This document shows positions 25,351 through 38,478 of a stretch of DNA of 56,512 bases, in pieces. Both the position numbers and the translations under genes were made by a program. The notes beneath the pieces were generated by a model, which did no database searches, had not been told where the DNA came from, and saw nothing but the letters and a program-made list of their open reading frames with translations. The stretch is from Azonexus sp. (GTDB lineage: Bacteria > Pseudomonadota > Gammaproteobacteria > Burkholderiales > Rhodocyclaceae), in the NCBI GenBank assembly GCA_030691385.1, contig JAUYEI010000082.1, forward strand, positions 1-56,512. Direction: 5' to 3'. Position 1 is the first letter of the stretch, and each line of letters begins with the position of its first letter.

Positions 25351-25878
25351 GTGGAAAATCGTCGCAACATATATCTCGTCGGGCTCATGGGGGCCGGCAA
25401 AACAACGGTCGGTCGCCAATTGGCGAAGCGTCTGGCTCGCCCGTTCTTCGACTCCGATCATGAAATTGTTGAACGGACAGGCGTGCCGATTCCAACCATC
25501 TTCGAGATTGAAGGCGAGGATGGTTTCCGGCGACGGGAGGTGCAGACCATTCACGAGCTTACGGAAACTTCCAACATCGTGATGGCTACCGGCGGTGGCG
25601 TTGTTCTCAATCCGGAAAATCGGCAGAGGTTGCATGAGACCGGATGGGTTGTATACCTGAATGTTCCACCGGCGTTACTGTATGAACGTACGCGCCATGA
25701 CAGGAATCGCCCGTTACTGCATGTTGCGGATCCACTAGCCAGGCTGGAGGAACTGCATGCCATGCGCGATCCGTTGTACCGGGATACAGCGCACATTGTG
25801 GTGGATGGCGGGCGTCTGGTTGCCTCCGGCATCGTGCTACACCTCCTGAGAGAATTTAACCATCAATGCAAAACATGA
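25351..25878 (+). CDS. aroK: Shikimate kinase
   Basis: Phosphorylates shikimate in the chorismate pathway. Walker A is [15 protein letters not shown] (about residue 11), the shikimate-binding Asp/Arg region is [13 protein letters not shown], and MATGGGVVL (about 78) is the conserved Gly-rich motif. At 175 aa it is typical. The GTG start lacks a ribosome binding site. The gene overlaps aroB by 13 bases; the pilQ-aroK-aroB order is conserved in proteobacteria. Confidence 0.95.
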   Translation: MENRRNIYLVGLMGAGKTTVGRQLAKRLARPFFDSDHEIVERTGVPIPTIFEIEGEDGFRRREVQTIHELTETSNIVMATGGGVVLNPENRQRLHETGWVVYLNVPPALLYERTRHDRNRPLLHVADPLARLEELHAMRDPLYRDTAHIVVDGGRLVASGIVLHLLREFNHQCKT

Positions 25879-26960
25879 TAGAAACACTCGGTGTCGCCCT
25901 AGGGGATCGCTCGTACCCGATCCATATCGGCAGTGGAGTACTCGAGCGGGTTGAACTGATTCTGCCGCATATCGAGCAAAAGAAGGTTGTTGTGGTGACG
26001 AACACCACCGTGGCTCCTCTATATCTTGAAACGCTTCGGTCGGCGCTGGAAAGCGCCGGGATTTCAGTCCAGGCTGTGGTGTTGCCTGATGGGGAACGAT
26101 TCAAGACATGGGAAACGCTAAACCTTGTCTTCGATGCCTTGCTGGGGGCGCGTTGTGAGCGCGGAACGACCTTGGTTGCTCTTGGTGGAGGAGTGATTGG
26201 CGATATGGGGGGATTTGCTGCCGCCTGTTATCAACGAGGAATGCCTTTTATCCAGATGCCAACAACCCTTTTGTCTCAGGTTGATTCCTCGGTCGGTGGC
26301 AAGACAGCGATTAATCATCCCTTCGGCAAGAACATGATTGGTGCTTTCTATCAGCCAAAGTTGGTGCTTGCCGATATTTCGACGCTGAACACTCTGCCGG
26401 AGCGAGAGTTGAAAGCGGGTTTGGCCGAGGTGATCAAATACGGTTTGATTCGAGACTTGGCTTTCTACGTCTGGCTTGAAGAGAATCTTGAAAAACTGCT
26501 GGCACGAGATGCGGCCGCGCTGACGTACGCAATTCATCGATCCTGTGCCAACAAAGCCGAGCTTGTCGCGGCGGACGAAAAAGAGACTGGTGAGCGGGCG
26601 CTCCTGAATCTGGGGCACACCTTTGGACATGCGATAGAAACGGGCATGGGGTATGGCGAATGGTTGCACGGAGAAGCCATTTCTGCCGGCACGCTAATTG
26701 CTGCAGAGTTATCGCATCGGTTGGGATGGCTGGATGAAAATGCGGTCAAGCGAATCGAACGCATATTTGTTCGGGCTGGATTGCCGGTGTTCGGCCCTAA
26801 ACTGGGTGCGGCCAGATATCTGGAGTTAATGAGCCATGACAAGAAGGTGCAGGATGGGAGACTGCGTCTGGTGCTCCTTCAGGAAATCGGCAAAGCCATC
26901 GTTTCCGATCAGGCCAGCGATGCCCAGATCAGTGCCGCCATTGAGGCCAGATGCACCTGA
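25866..26960 (+). CDS. aroB: 3-dehydroquinate synthase
   Basis: Cyclises DAHP to 3-dehydroquinate using NAD and a divalent metal. NAD-binding block [19 protein letters not shown] lies near residue 103, followed by the [19 protein letters not shown] signature. The metal ligands are expected in AEVIKYG (Glu) and in [11 protein letters not shown] and WLHGEAIS (His). At 364 aa it is full length. It overlaps the end of aroK. No terminator is obvious before the gltB promoter. Confidence 0.96.
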   Translation: MQNMIETLGVALGDRSYPIHIGSGVLERVELILPHIEQKKVVVVTNTTVAPLYLETLRSALESAGISVQAVVLPDGERFKTWETLNLVFDALLGARCERGTTLVALGGGVIGDMGGFAAACYQRGMPFIQMPTTLLSQVDSSVGGKTAINHPFGKNMIGAFYQPKLVLADISTLNTLPERELKAGLAEVIKYGLIRDLAFYVWLEENLEKLLARDAAALTYAIHRSCANKAELVAADEKETGERALLNLGHTFGHAIETGMGYGEWLHGEAISAGTLIAAELSHRLGWLDENAVKRIERIFVRAGLPVFGPKLGAARYLELMSHDKKVQDGRLRLVLLQEIGKAIVSDQASDAQISAAIEARCT

Positions 26961-27009
26961 ACGGGGATGGTTTTACCCTGAATGTGGATGCTTGGTGCGT
27001 TGCAGCATC

Positions 27010-27038
27010 TTGAATTGACAGGGGTTTGCCAGTATATT
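27010..27038 (+). promoter_or_regulatory. Sigma70-type promoter for gltBD
   Basis: TTGAAT (27010-27015) and TATATT (27033-27038) with a 17-base spacer, about 110 bases before gltB. The leader between them is A/T-rich and could hold regulatory sites; I recognise none. Confidence 0.5.
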
Positions 27039-27147
27039 TGATGGTTGCCTCTAATTTTCCTACAGGCCGCAGCAGAAAATATGATGCTCGGCTTTTTTCA
27101 ACATTGACCCATATTCAGCGGTCAAGTTATTTGAAGGAATGCGTGTG

Positions 27148-31784
<4,637 letters not shown>

Positions 31785-31785
<1 letters not shown>

Positions 31786-33251
31786 TGGGCAAGCCGACTG
31801 GTTTCATGGAATTCGAGCGCCTCTCCGAGTCTTACGACCCGGTCGAACAGCGCCTGAAGCACTACAAGGAATTTGTCCACGCCTTGTCTGACGACGATGC
31901 CAAGATCCAGGGCGCACGCTGCATGGACTGCGGTATCCCGTTCTGCAACAACGGCTGCCCGGTGAACAACATCATTCCGGACTGGAATGACCTGGTTTAC
32001 CGCGGCAACTGGAAGCAGGCGCTGGAAGTGCTGCATTCCACCAACAACTTCCCCGATTTCACCGGCCGCATCTGTCCGGCGCCCTGCGAAGCCGCCTGCA
32101 CGCTCAGCATCAATGCCGCGCCGGTCGGCATCAAGTCGATCGAGCATGCGATCATCGACAAGGGCTGGGAAATGGGCTGGGTCGTCCCGCAGCCGCCGAA
32201 ATCGAAGACCGGCAAGAAAGTCGCGGTCGTCGGCTCCGGCCCGGCCGGCCTGGCTGCCGCCCAGCAACTGGCGCGTGTTGGTCACGACGTGACCGTGTTC
32301 GAAAAGAGTGATCGTCTCGGCGGCCTGCTCACTTACGGCATTCCTGACTTCAAGATGGAAAAGACCCTGGTCGACCGCCGTGTTGCCCAGATGGAAGCCG
32401 AAGGCGTCAGCTTCAAGACCAAGGTCGTGATCGGCGACAGGAACGTGCCGGCCGGCATCAACAACGATGCGACCTCCTTCGTTTCGGCTGACCAGGTCAA
32501 GAAGGATTTCGACGCGGTGATTCTCGCTGCCGGTTCCGAAGTGCCGCGCGATCTGCCGGTCCCGGGCCGCGAACTCAAGGGCATCTACGCCGCGCTCGAG
32601 TTCCTGATTCCGCAGAACAAGGAAGTCCAGCAGGGCAAGGCCAACCCGATCAACGTCAAGGGCAAGCACGTCATCGTCATCGGTGGCGGCGATACCGGTT
32701 CTGACTGCGTCGGTACCTCGAATCGCCACGGTGCTGCCTCGGTGACCCAGTTTGAACTGATGCCGATGCCGCCGGAAGAGGAAAACAAGGAGCTGACCTG
32801 GCCGTACTGGCCGTACAAGCTGCGTACCTCTTCTTCGCACGACGAAGGTTGTAGCCGCGATTTCGCCGTTGCCACCAAGGGTTTCGTCGATGATGGCAAG
32901 GGCAACGTCAAGGCGCTCAAGGCTGTTCGTCTGGACTGGAAGGACGGCAAGATGAGCGAAGTCGCCGGTTCCGAATTCGAACTGCCGTGCGACAACGCTT
33001 TCCTGGCCATGGGCTTCACCAACCCGGTCGGCGGTCTGCTCGATGCCTTCGGCGTCGAGAAGGATGCGCGCCAGAATGCCAAGGCAACGACTGACGGCGA
33101 TGGTTGCTACAAGACCAATGTCGACAAGGTTTACGCCGCCGGCGACGTCCGTCGCGGCCAGTCGCTGGTGGTCTGGGCGATCCGCGAAGGTCGTCAGGCG
33201 GCGCGTGAGGTTGATGCTTTCCTGATGGGTTCGACGACGCTGCCACGCTAA
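31785..33251 (+). CDS. gltD: Glutamate synthase (NADPH) small subunit
   Basis: Takes electrons from NADPH through FAD and 4Fe-4S clusters to GltB. It is 488 aa. The N-terminal cysteine-rich domain has [17 protein letters not shown] and [11 protein letters not shown]. Next come the FAD dinucleotide fold [18 protein letters not shown] (about residue 145), the NADPH-binding fold [16 protein letters not shown] (about 297) and the C-terminal FAD contact [18 protein letters not shown]. It is coupled to gltB by a one-base stop/start overlap (TAATG) and is followed by a strong terminator. Confidence 0.97.
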
Positions 33252-33267
33252 GTTGCATAGCAATCCC

Positions 33268-33305
33268 GAAAAGCCCCGCTACCTGAAAAGCCGGCGGGGC
33301 TTTTC
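33268..33305 (+). terminator. Rho-independent terminator of gltBD
   Basis: GAAAAGCCCCGC (33268-33279) pairs perfectly with GCGGGGCTTTTC (33294-33305) over a 14-base loop. The A/T ends make it likely to work in both directions. Confidence 0.88.
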
Positions 33306-33307
33306 AA

Positions 33308-33342
33308 TTTTGGCCATTTTTTCCGGTTGACCGTGGGATTCT
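33308..33342 (+). repeat. Dispersed repeat copy 5
   Basis: TTTTGGCCATTTTTT then CCGGTTGACCGTGGGATTC. It is among the most complete copies and abuts the gltBD terminator. Confidence 0.8.
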
Positions 33343-33396
33343 CTTTTTGACTATTTTCTCATGATCAGGTGGCAGGCTGGCGAAACATTGTCTCTG

Positions 33397-33408
33397 TCGT
33401 GTGAGAAT
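33397..33408 (+). promoter_or_regulatory. Possible extended -10 promoter element
   Basis: TCGTGTGAGAAT contains TGTGAGAAT (TGn plus a -10-like hexamer), 24 bases before the downstream start codon. The same 12-mer occurs at 41307-41318 before glmU. No good -35 is seen at either. Confidence 0.35.
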
Positions 33409-33432
33409 AGCTGCTGATTTCAAGGGGAAAAC

Positions 33433-34167
33433 ATGTCAGCTGAACTGCAACCTGCCTTGCTCGTGACAACGCCAAGCGGAGCCCTCGACGGGCACATGCT
33501 GGTGATTCTGGGCATCATGGTTGTCGCCGGGGTGCTGGGCGGCACGGCCAACTACTTTCTGGCCGACCGGCGTGGCGATGCGGGCCGCCATGACTGGCTC
33601 AAATACCCGGTCTTCGGCATCGTTGCGGCGCTGACTGTGCCGCTCTTTCTCAACATGCTGTCGAGCACGCTGCTCGAAGGCGCGCGGACCAAGCCGATCG
33701 ATCTCTACGTGTTCTCAGGTTTCTGCCTGATCTACGTCGTCGCCTCGCGGCGCTTTTTCGAGAACATGGTGCAGCGCCTGATGGCGCAGATCGATCAGGT
33801 TCGGCGCGACGTTGGCCGTATCGAACAGCAAAAGCGTGACGAGCCCGCCTTGGTCCTTCCCAAAACCGAAACCGAGGTGCTGAAGGCCGTCGAGCACGAT
33901 CCCAAGGACGTTCTCTCCTACAACGACGTCGAAATCCTGCGCGCCTTGTCCGAAGGCGGCTTCGTTTATGGAAATCTGGCTGCGATCTGCGACAGTACCG
34001 GGCTGGCCCGCGATTTTGTCAGCCAGCGCCTGACGGTCATGAAGGCCATGGGCGTCATCGAGACCCGCATCAACGACAAGAATGTGCTGCACTGGTTCGT
34101 CTCGGCACGCGGCAAGGCGGTGCTCGGCGACATTCTGGGCGGGCAGGAGCAGAAGAAAACCGCCTGA
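33433..34167 (+). CDS. Membrane protein with C-terminal winged helix (YEATS-associated-helix-like)
   Basis: A 244-aa protein. Three hydrophobic segments lie near the N-terminus (about residues 20-44, 54-78 and 86-103). A charged helical linker (RLMAQIDQVRRDVGRIEQQKRDE) follows, and then a cytoplasmic MarR/winged-helix-like region from about 155: VEILRALSEGGFVYGNLAAICDSTGLARDFVSQRLTVMKAMGVIE. The N-terminal half is reminiscent of the YEATS-associated helical membrane proteins, but I am not certain. The layout suggests a membrane-tethered regulator. The gene stands alone between the gltBD terminator and its own terminator at 34185. Confidence 0.65.
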   Translation: MSAELQPALLVTTPSGALDGHMLVILGIMVVAGVLGGTANYFLADRRGDAGRHDWLKYPVFGIVAALTVPLFLNMLSSTLLEGARTKPIDLYVFSGFCLIYVVASRRFFENMVQRLMAQIDQVRRDVGRIEQQKRDEPALVLPKTETEVLKAVEHDPKDVLSYNDVEILRALSEGGFVYGNLAAICDSTGLARDFVSQRLTVMKAMGVIETRINDKNVLHWFVSARGKAVLGDILGGQEQKKTA

Positions 34168-34184
34168 TCCGATCAGTTACGAAG

Positions 34185-34219
34185 AAACCCCCGCCGTCTG
34201 AAAGGCCGGTGGGGTTTTT
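34185..34219 (+). terminator. Rho-independent terminator
   Basis: An AAACCCC-GCC arm pairs with GGTGGGGTTT (one bulged C, one G-T pair) around a loop that itself can close, followed by a T-rich tail. Confidence 0.75.
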
Positions 34220-34222
34220 GTT

Positions 34223-34250
34223 TTGCTTTGTGCGAAGTTTGTCCTAAATT
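34223..34250 (+). promoter_or_regulatory. Possible promoter for the arginase-aminotransferase gene
   Basis: TTGCTT (34223-34228) and TAAATT (34245-34250) are separated by 16 bases, 82 bases before the ATG. I looked for a sigma54 -24/-12 site in this leader and did not find one. Confidence 0.4.
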
Positions 34251-34332
34251 GAAGGTCGACAGAACCCGGCGAGGTAGAGGCAGTCAAACGAACGAAGCAT
34301 AGAAATTCTGGCTGGCGGAAAGGAGTCGCATC

Positions 34333-36423
34333 ATGCGCAGGCTCATCTCCCTGAACCCGACGGTGCGTTGCATCGGGGTGGCCAGTTATTTCGGTGCGCC
34401 TTCTGCCGGTTGCGAACGCGGACCGGATGTCTTGTGGCGGGCCGGGGTGCCGGCCACACTCCGTCATAACGGCTTGAGCGCAGAGTGGTTGGACATGCCT
34501 GTTCCAGAGCCGTCGCCCGTAGCATTGGGTGTTCTTCTGCGGGCGTTGGCCGATGTTGCAGCGTCAACTATCGGTGAGGGCAACCGTCCGCTGATCATCG
34601 GTGGTGATCATTCAATGGCGGCCGGCACTTGGCGCGGCATTGGTCGTGCCTTGGGCGAAGCACCGGGTTTGATCTGGATCGACGCCCATCTCGACGCTCA
34701 TATGCCGGCCACCAGCCCTTCAGGCAACGCGCACGGCATGCCGCTGGCTGCCCTGTTTGGCTTCGGCGATCCGGCCATGGCAAAAGTGCCCGGGCCGAAC
34801 CTCGATCCGGCCAGGACCGTCGTCATCGGTGTGCGCAGTCATGAAGTAGCGGAGGTCGAGCTTCTGGCGAGCTTGGGTGTCCGGGTTTTTGCCATGACCG
34901 AGATTGACGAACGCGGCCTGCCAGATGTATTTGCCGAGGCCTTGCGCCTCGTCGGCAACGGGCCGTGGGGCATCAGCCTCGATCTCGATGCCATTGATCC
35001 CGAATTTGCCCCCGGCGTGTCGACGCCAGTGGCTGGGGGCTTGGCGCCTGCTGAATTGGCGCTGGCCATGCGCGGCATTCTGCGTGAACCAAATTGTGTC
35101 GGTCTGGAAATTGCCGAATACAACCCGGAAGCCGATCCGGACGGGCGCACGGGGCGCCTGGTTGGCGATTTGCTCGACGCCGCTTCGGCGCCGGACAGCA
35201 GTACCTTGCGGCGCTGGGAAGCCGGCTTCGGGGCAAGAAACTATGCCCCCATGCCGGTCGTTCTGCATTCCGGGCAAGGTTGCTGGCTGAGCGATGTCGA
35301 CGGCCGGCGCTATCTCGACCTGATGTCGGCCTACTCGGCAACCAGCTTCGGTCATGCTCATCCCCGCCTGCTTGCCGCGCTGAGCGAACAGGCTTCCCGG
35401 CTGGCGGTGACCTCGCGGGCTTATGCCAACGACCGCCTGCCACAACTGTTACGCCGCCTGGCGCTGCTCACCGGCTACGATCGGGTGTTGCCGGTCAATA
35501 CCGGCCTGGAAGCGGTTGAAACCGCGCTCAAGGCAGTTCGCAAATGGGCTTACAAAGTCAAAGGCGTGCCTGCCGACTGCGCCGAAATCATCGCCTGCGA
35601 CGGCAATTTCCACGGCCGTTCGATCACCATTGTCGGCCTGTCCTCCGAAGCGCAGTATCGCGATGGCTTCGGTCCTTTCCCGGACGGCCTGAAGCGCATT
35701 CCCTACGGCGATGCAGCGGCGCTGGCCGAAGCCATCACGCCGAATACGGCGGCCTTCCTGGTCGAACCGATCCAGGGCGAAGGCGGCATCATCCTGCCTC
35801 CGCCCGGCTATCTCGCCGCTTGCGCCGCCATCTGCAAACGGCACAACGTACTGCTGATCGCCGACGAGGTGCAGACCGGGCTGGGCCGGACCGGCAAACT
35901 GCTTGCCTGCGAGCACGAAGGGGTTCGTCCGGACGGTGTCATTCTCGGCAAGGCGCTTGGCGGCGGCTTGCTGCCCGTCTCGGCTTTCCTGGCCGACGAG
36001 GCGGTGATGCAGGTCTTCGCGCCGGGCGATCATGGCTCGACCTTCGGTGGCAATCCGCTGGCCTGCCATGTCGCCCTGACCGCCCTCGATATCCTCGAAG
36101 AAGACCGCCTGATCGAAAATTCTGCGGTTCTCGGTGAACTTTTACTTGCCGGACTGCACCAACTGAAAGTGTCTTCGCCAATCATCAAGGCTGTCCGCGG
36201 ACGGGGGCTGTTTGCCGGCATCGAAATCGACCCGCAACAAGCCGATGCGCATACACTGGCTGAAGCCCTGCTCGGTTACGGTGTGCTGACCAAGGATACG
36301 CATAACACGGTGTTGCGGCTGGCGCCGCCCTTGATCATCGGCCGCGCCGAACTGGAATGGAGTCTCGGCCGTATCGCCGAGGCATTGAACGAGTTTCGAC
36401 GCCATCCCCGGATGGCGGCATAA
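34333..36423 (+). CDS. Arginase-ornithine aminotransferase fusion protein
   Basis: A single 696-aa frame holding two enzymes. Residues ~1-290 are an arginase/ureohydrolase domain with a full set of likely manganese ligands: H93 (GGDHS), D117, H119 and D121 (WIDAHLDAH), D217 and D219 (SLDLDAIDPEF). Residues ~300-690 are a class III PLP aminotransferase of the ornithine transaminase type, with YSATSFGHAHPR, PIQGEGGI, DEVQTGLGRTG, the PLP lysine near 540 (LGKALGGGLLP) and GSTFGGNP. Together they would turn arginine into urea plus ornithine, then ornithine into glutamate semialdehyde. AGGAG lies eight bases before the ATG. The frame is continuous, with no sign of an assembly join. A less specific ureohydrolase or aminotransferase substrate cannot be excluded. 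Confidence 0.88.
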   Translation: MRRLISLNPTVRCIGVASYFGAPSAGCERGPDVLWRAGVPATLRHNGLSAEWLDMPVPEPSPVALGVLLRALADVAASTIGEGNRPLIIGGDHSMAAGTWRGIGRALGEAPGLIWIDAHLDAHMPATSPSGNAHGMPLAALFGFGDPAMAKVPGPNLDPARTVVIGVRSHEVAEVELLASLGVRVFAMTEIDERGLPDVFAEALRLVGNGPWGISLDLDAIDPEFAPGVSTPVAGGLAPAELALAMRGILREPNCVGLEIAEYNPEADPDGRTGRLVGDLLDAASAPDSSTLRRWEAGFGARNYAPMPVVLHSGQGCWLSDVDGRRYLDLMSAYSATSFGHAHPRLLAALSEQASRLAVTSRAYANDRLPQLLRRLALLTGYDRVLPVNTGLEAVETALKAVRKWAYKVKGVPADCAEIIACDGNFHGRSITIVGLSSEAQYRDGFGPFPDGLKRIPYGDAAALAEAITPNTAAFLVEPIQGEGGIILPPPGYLAACAAICKRHNVLLIADEVQTGLGRTGKLLACEHEGVRPDGVILGKALGGGLLPVSAFLADEAVMQVFAPGDHGSTFGGNPLACHVALTALDILEEDRLIENSAVLGELLLAGLHQLKVSSPIIKAVRGRGLFAGIEIDPQQADAHTLAEALLGYGVLTKDTHNTVLRLAPPLIIGRAELEWSLGRIAEALNEFRRHPRMAA

Positions 36424-36508
36424 ACCAGGCGGCCGGCAGAGCCGTTAATAGAACAAGGGAGAAAGCAGCAGTCCAGTCGTTGTCGTGCATCTGAAAGAGG
36501 AGGCAGCC

Positions 36509-38431
36509 ATGTCGATATTCACCCGCTACCAGAGCCGTTACGAGGCCTTGCAGGAAGAGGAAATGTCGGTCCAGGACTATCTGGACATCTGCAAGAGCGA
36601 CTCCACGGCCTATGCCAGTGTGGCCGAGCGCATCTTGCTGGCGATCGGCGAGCCGGAACTGGTCGATACCCGGACTGATCCGCGCCGCTCGCGCCTCTTC
36701 GCCAACAAGATGCTCAAGCTCTATCCGGCCTTCCGCGAGTTCTATGGCATGGAAGAGGTCATCGAGAACATCGTCTCCTACTTCCGCCATGCCGCGCAGG
36801 GGCTGGAGGAGAAGAAACAGATTCTCTATCTGCTCGGCCCGGTCGGTGGCGGCAAGTCCTCGCTGGCCGAACGGCTGAAGTACCTGATCGAGAAAGTGCC
36901 GTTCTATGCGATCAAGGGGTCGCCGGTACATGAATCGCCGCTCGGCCTGTTCAACGTCATCGAAGACGGACCGATTCTCGAAGAGGATTACGGCATTCCG
37001 CGCCGTTATCTCGGCACCATCATGAGTCCGTGGGCGGTCAAGCGCCTGCATGAATTTGGTGGCGACATGAGCCGCTTCCGGGTGGTCAAGTTGCGGCCTT
37101 CGGTGCTGTCGCAGATTGCCGTGTCGAAGACCGAACCGGGCGACGAGAACAACCAGGACATTTCCTCCCTGGTCGGCAAGATCGACATCCGCAAGCTGGA
37201 AACCTATTCGCAGAACGATCCGGATGCCTACTCCTACTCCGGCGGCCTGTGTCTGGCCAATCGCGGCGTGCTCGAATTCGTCGAAATGTTCAAGGCGCCG
37301 ATCAAGGTGCTCCACCCCTTGCTGACGGCCACTCAGGAGCAGAACTACAAAGGCACCGAAGGCTTTGGCGCCATTCCCTTCGACGGGCTGGTGCTGGCTC
37401 ACTCCAACGAGGCCGAGTGGCTGACCTTCAAGAACAACCGCAACAACGAGGCCTTCCTCGACCGTATCTACATCGTCAAGGTGCCTTACTGCCTGCGGGT
37501 GACTGACGAGATGCACATCTACGAGAAGCTGCTGGTCAATTCCTCGCTGTCCAAGGCGCCCTGTGCCCCTGACACCCTGCGCATGATGGCTCAGTTCTCG
37601 ACGCTGTCCCGTCTCAAGGAGCCGGAGAATTCCAGCATCTACAGCAAGATGCGGATTTACGACGGCGAGAATCTCAAGGATACCGATCCCAAGGCCAAGA
37701 GCTATCAGGAGTACCGGGACTTTGCCGGGGTCGACGAGGGAATGACCGGGCTATCCACCCGCTTCGCCTTCAAGATTCTGTCCAAGGTCTTCAACTTCGA
37801 CCACCGCGAGGTGGCGGCCAATCCGGTGCATCTGATGTACGTGCTGGAACAGCAGATCGAGCAGGAACAGTTCCAGCCCGAGATTGAGGAGCGCTACCTG
37901 CGTTATCTGAAGGAATTTCTCAGCCCGCGCTACGCCGAATTCATTGGCAAGGAAATCCAGACCGCGTATCTGGAAAGCTATTCCGAGTACGGCCAGAACA
38001 TCTTCGATCGTTATGTCACTTACGCCGATTTCTGGATCCAGGATCAGGAATTCCGCGATCCGAATACCGGTGAAATGCTCGATCGCGGCGCCCTCAACGA
38101 TGAGTTGGAGAAGATTGAAAAACCGGCCGGTATCAGCAACCCGAAGGACTTCCGCAACGAGGTGGTCAACTTCGTGCTGCGCGCCAGTGCCAAGCATGAT
38201 GGCAAGAACCCGGCGTGGACCAGCTACGAAAAGCTGCGGGCAGTGATCGAGAAGAAGATGTTCTCGAACACTGAGGAGTTGCTGCCGGTCATCTCCTTCA
38301 ATACCAAGGCCAGTGCTGACGAGCTAAAGAAACATCAGGACTTCGTCGACCGCATGATCCTCAAGGGCTACACCGAAAAGCAGGTACGGTTGCTCTGCGA
38401 GTGGTATCTGCGCGTACGCAAGTCGTCCTGA
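36509..38431 (+). CDS. prkA: PrkA family serine protein kinase (YeaG-like)
   Basis: A 640-aa protein of the PrkA/YeaG family. The N-terminal AAA-like part has Walker A GPVGGGKSSLAERL near residue 110; the C-terminal part is the PrkA kinase domain, ending YTEKQVRLLCEWYLRVRKSS. ATG 36509 is chosen because GAGGAGG lies five bases upstream; the GTG at 36485 has no such site. In enterobacteria yeaG-yeaH is induced by nitrogen starvation. Here the gene is followed by yeaH and spoVR and preceded by an arginine-catabolising fusion, which fits a nitrogen-stress role by inference. Confidence 0.95.
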   Translation: MSIFTRYQSRYEALQEEEMSVQDYLDICKSDSTAYASVAERILLAIGEPELVDTRTDPRRSRLFANKMLKLYPAFREFYGMEEVIENIVSYFRHAAQGLEEKKQILYLLGPVGGGKSSLAERLKYLIEKVPFYAIKGSPVHESPLGLFNVIEDGPILEEDYGIPRRYLGTIMSPWAVKRLHEFGGDMSRFRVVKLRPSVLSQIAVSKTEPGDENNQDISSLVGKIDIRKLETYSQNDPDAYSYSGGLCLANRGVLEFVEMFKAPIKVLHPLLTATQEQNYKGTEGFGAIPFDGLVLAHSNEAEWLTFKNNRNNEAFLDRIYIVKVPYCLRVTDEMHIYEKLLVNSSLSKAPCAPDTLRMMAQFSTLSRLKEPENSSIYSKMRIYDGENLKDTDPKAKSYQEYRDFAGVDEGMTGLSTRFAFKILSKVFNFDHREVAANPVHLMYVLEQQIEQEQFQPEIEERYLRYLKEFLSPRYAEFIGKEIQTAYLESYSEYGQNIFDRYVTYADFWIQDQEFRDPNTGEMLDRGALNDELEKIEKPAGISNPKDFRNEVVNFVLRASAKHDGKNPAWTSYEKLRAVIEKKMFSNTEELLPVISFNTKASADELKKHQDFVDRMILKGYTEKQVRLLCEWYLRVRKSS

Positions 38432-38439
38432 TAAAACCA

Positions 38440-38464
38440 GGGTTGGGGCACTAAGCTCCAACCC
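38440..38464 (+). promoter_or_regulatory. Intercistronic hairpin between prkA and yeaH
   Basis: GGGTTGGGGC (38440-38449) pairs with GCTCCAACCC (38455-38464; one G-T pair) over the loop ACTAA. There is no T-run, so it is more likely an mRNA-processing or stability element than a terminator. Confidence 0.5.
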
Positions 38465-38478
38465 GTAGGGGAGGTCAA

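Noticed and set aside
26961..27147. A small gene between aroB and gltB
   Set aside because: No frame with a plausible start and ribosome site; the region holds a promoter and an A/T-rich leader.
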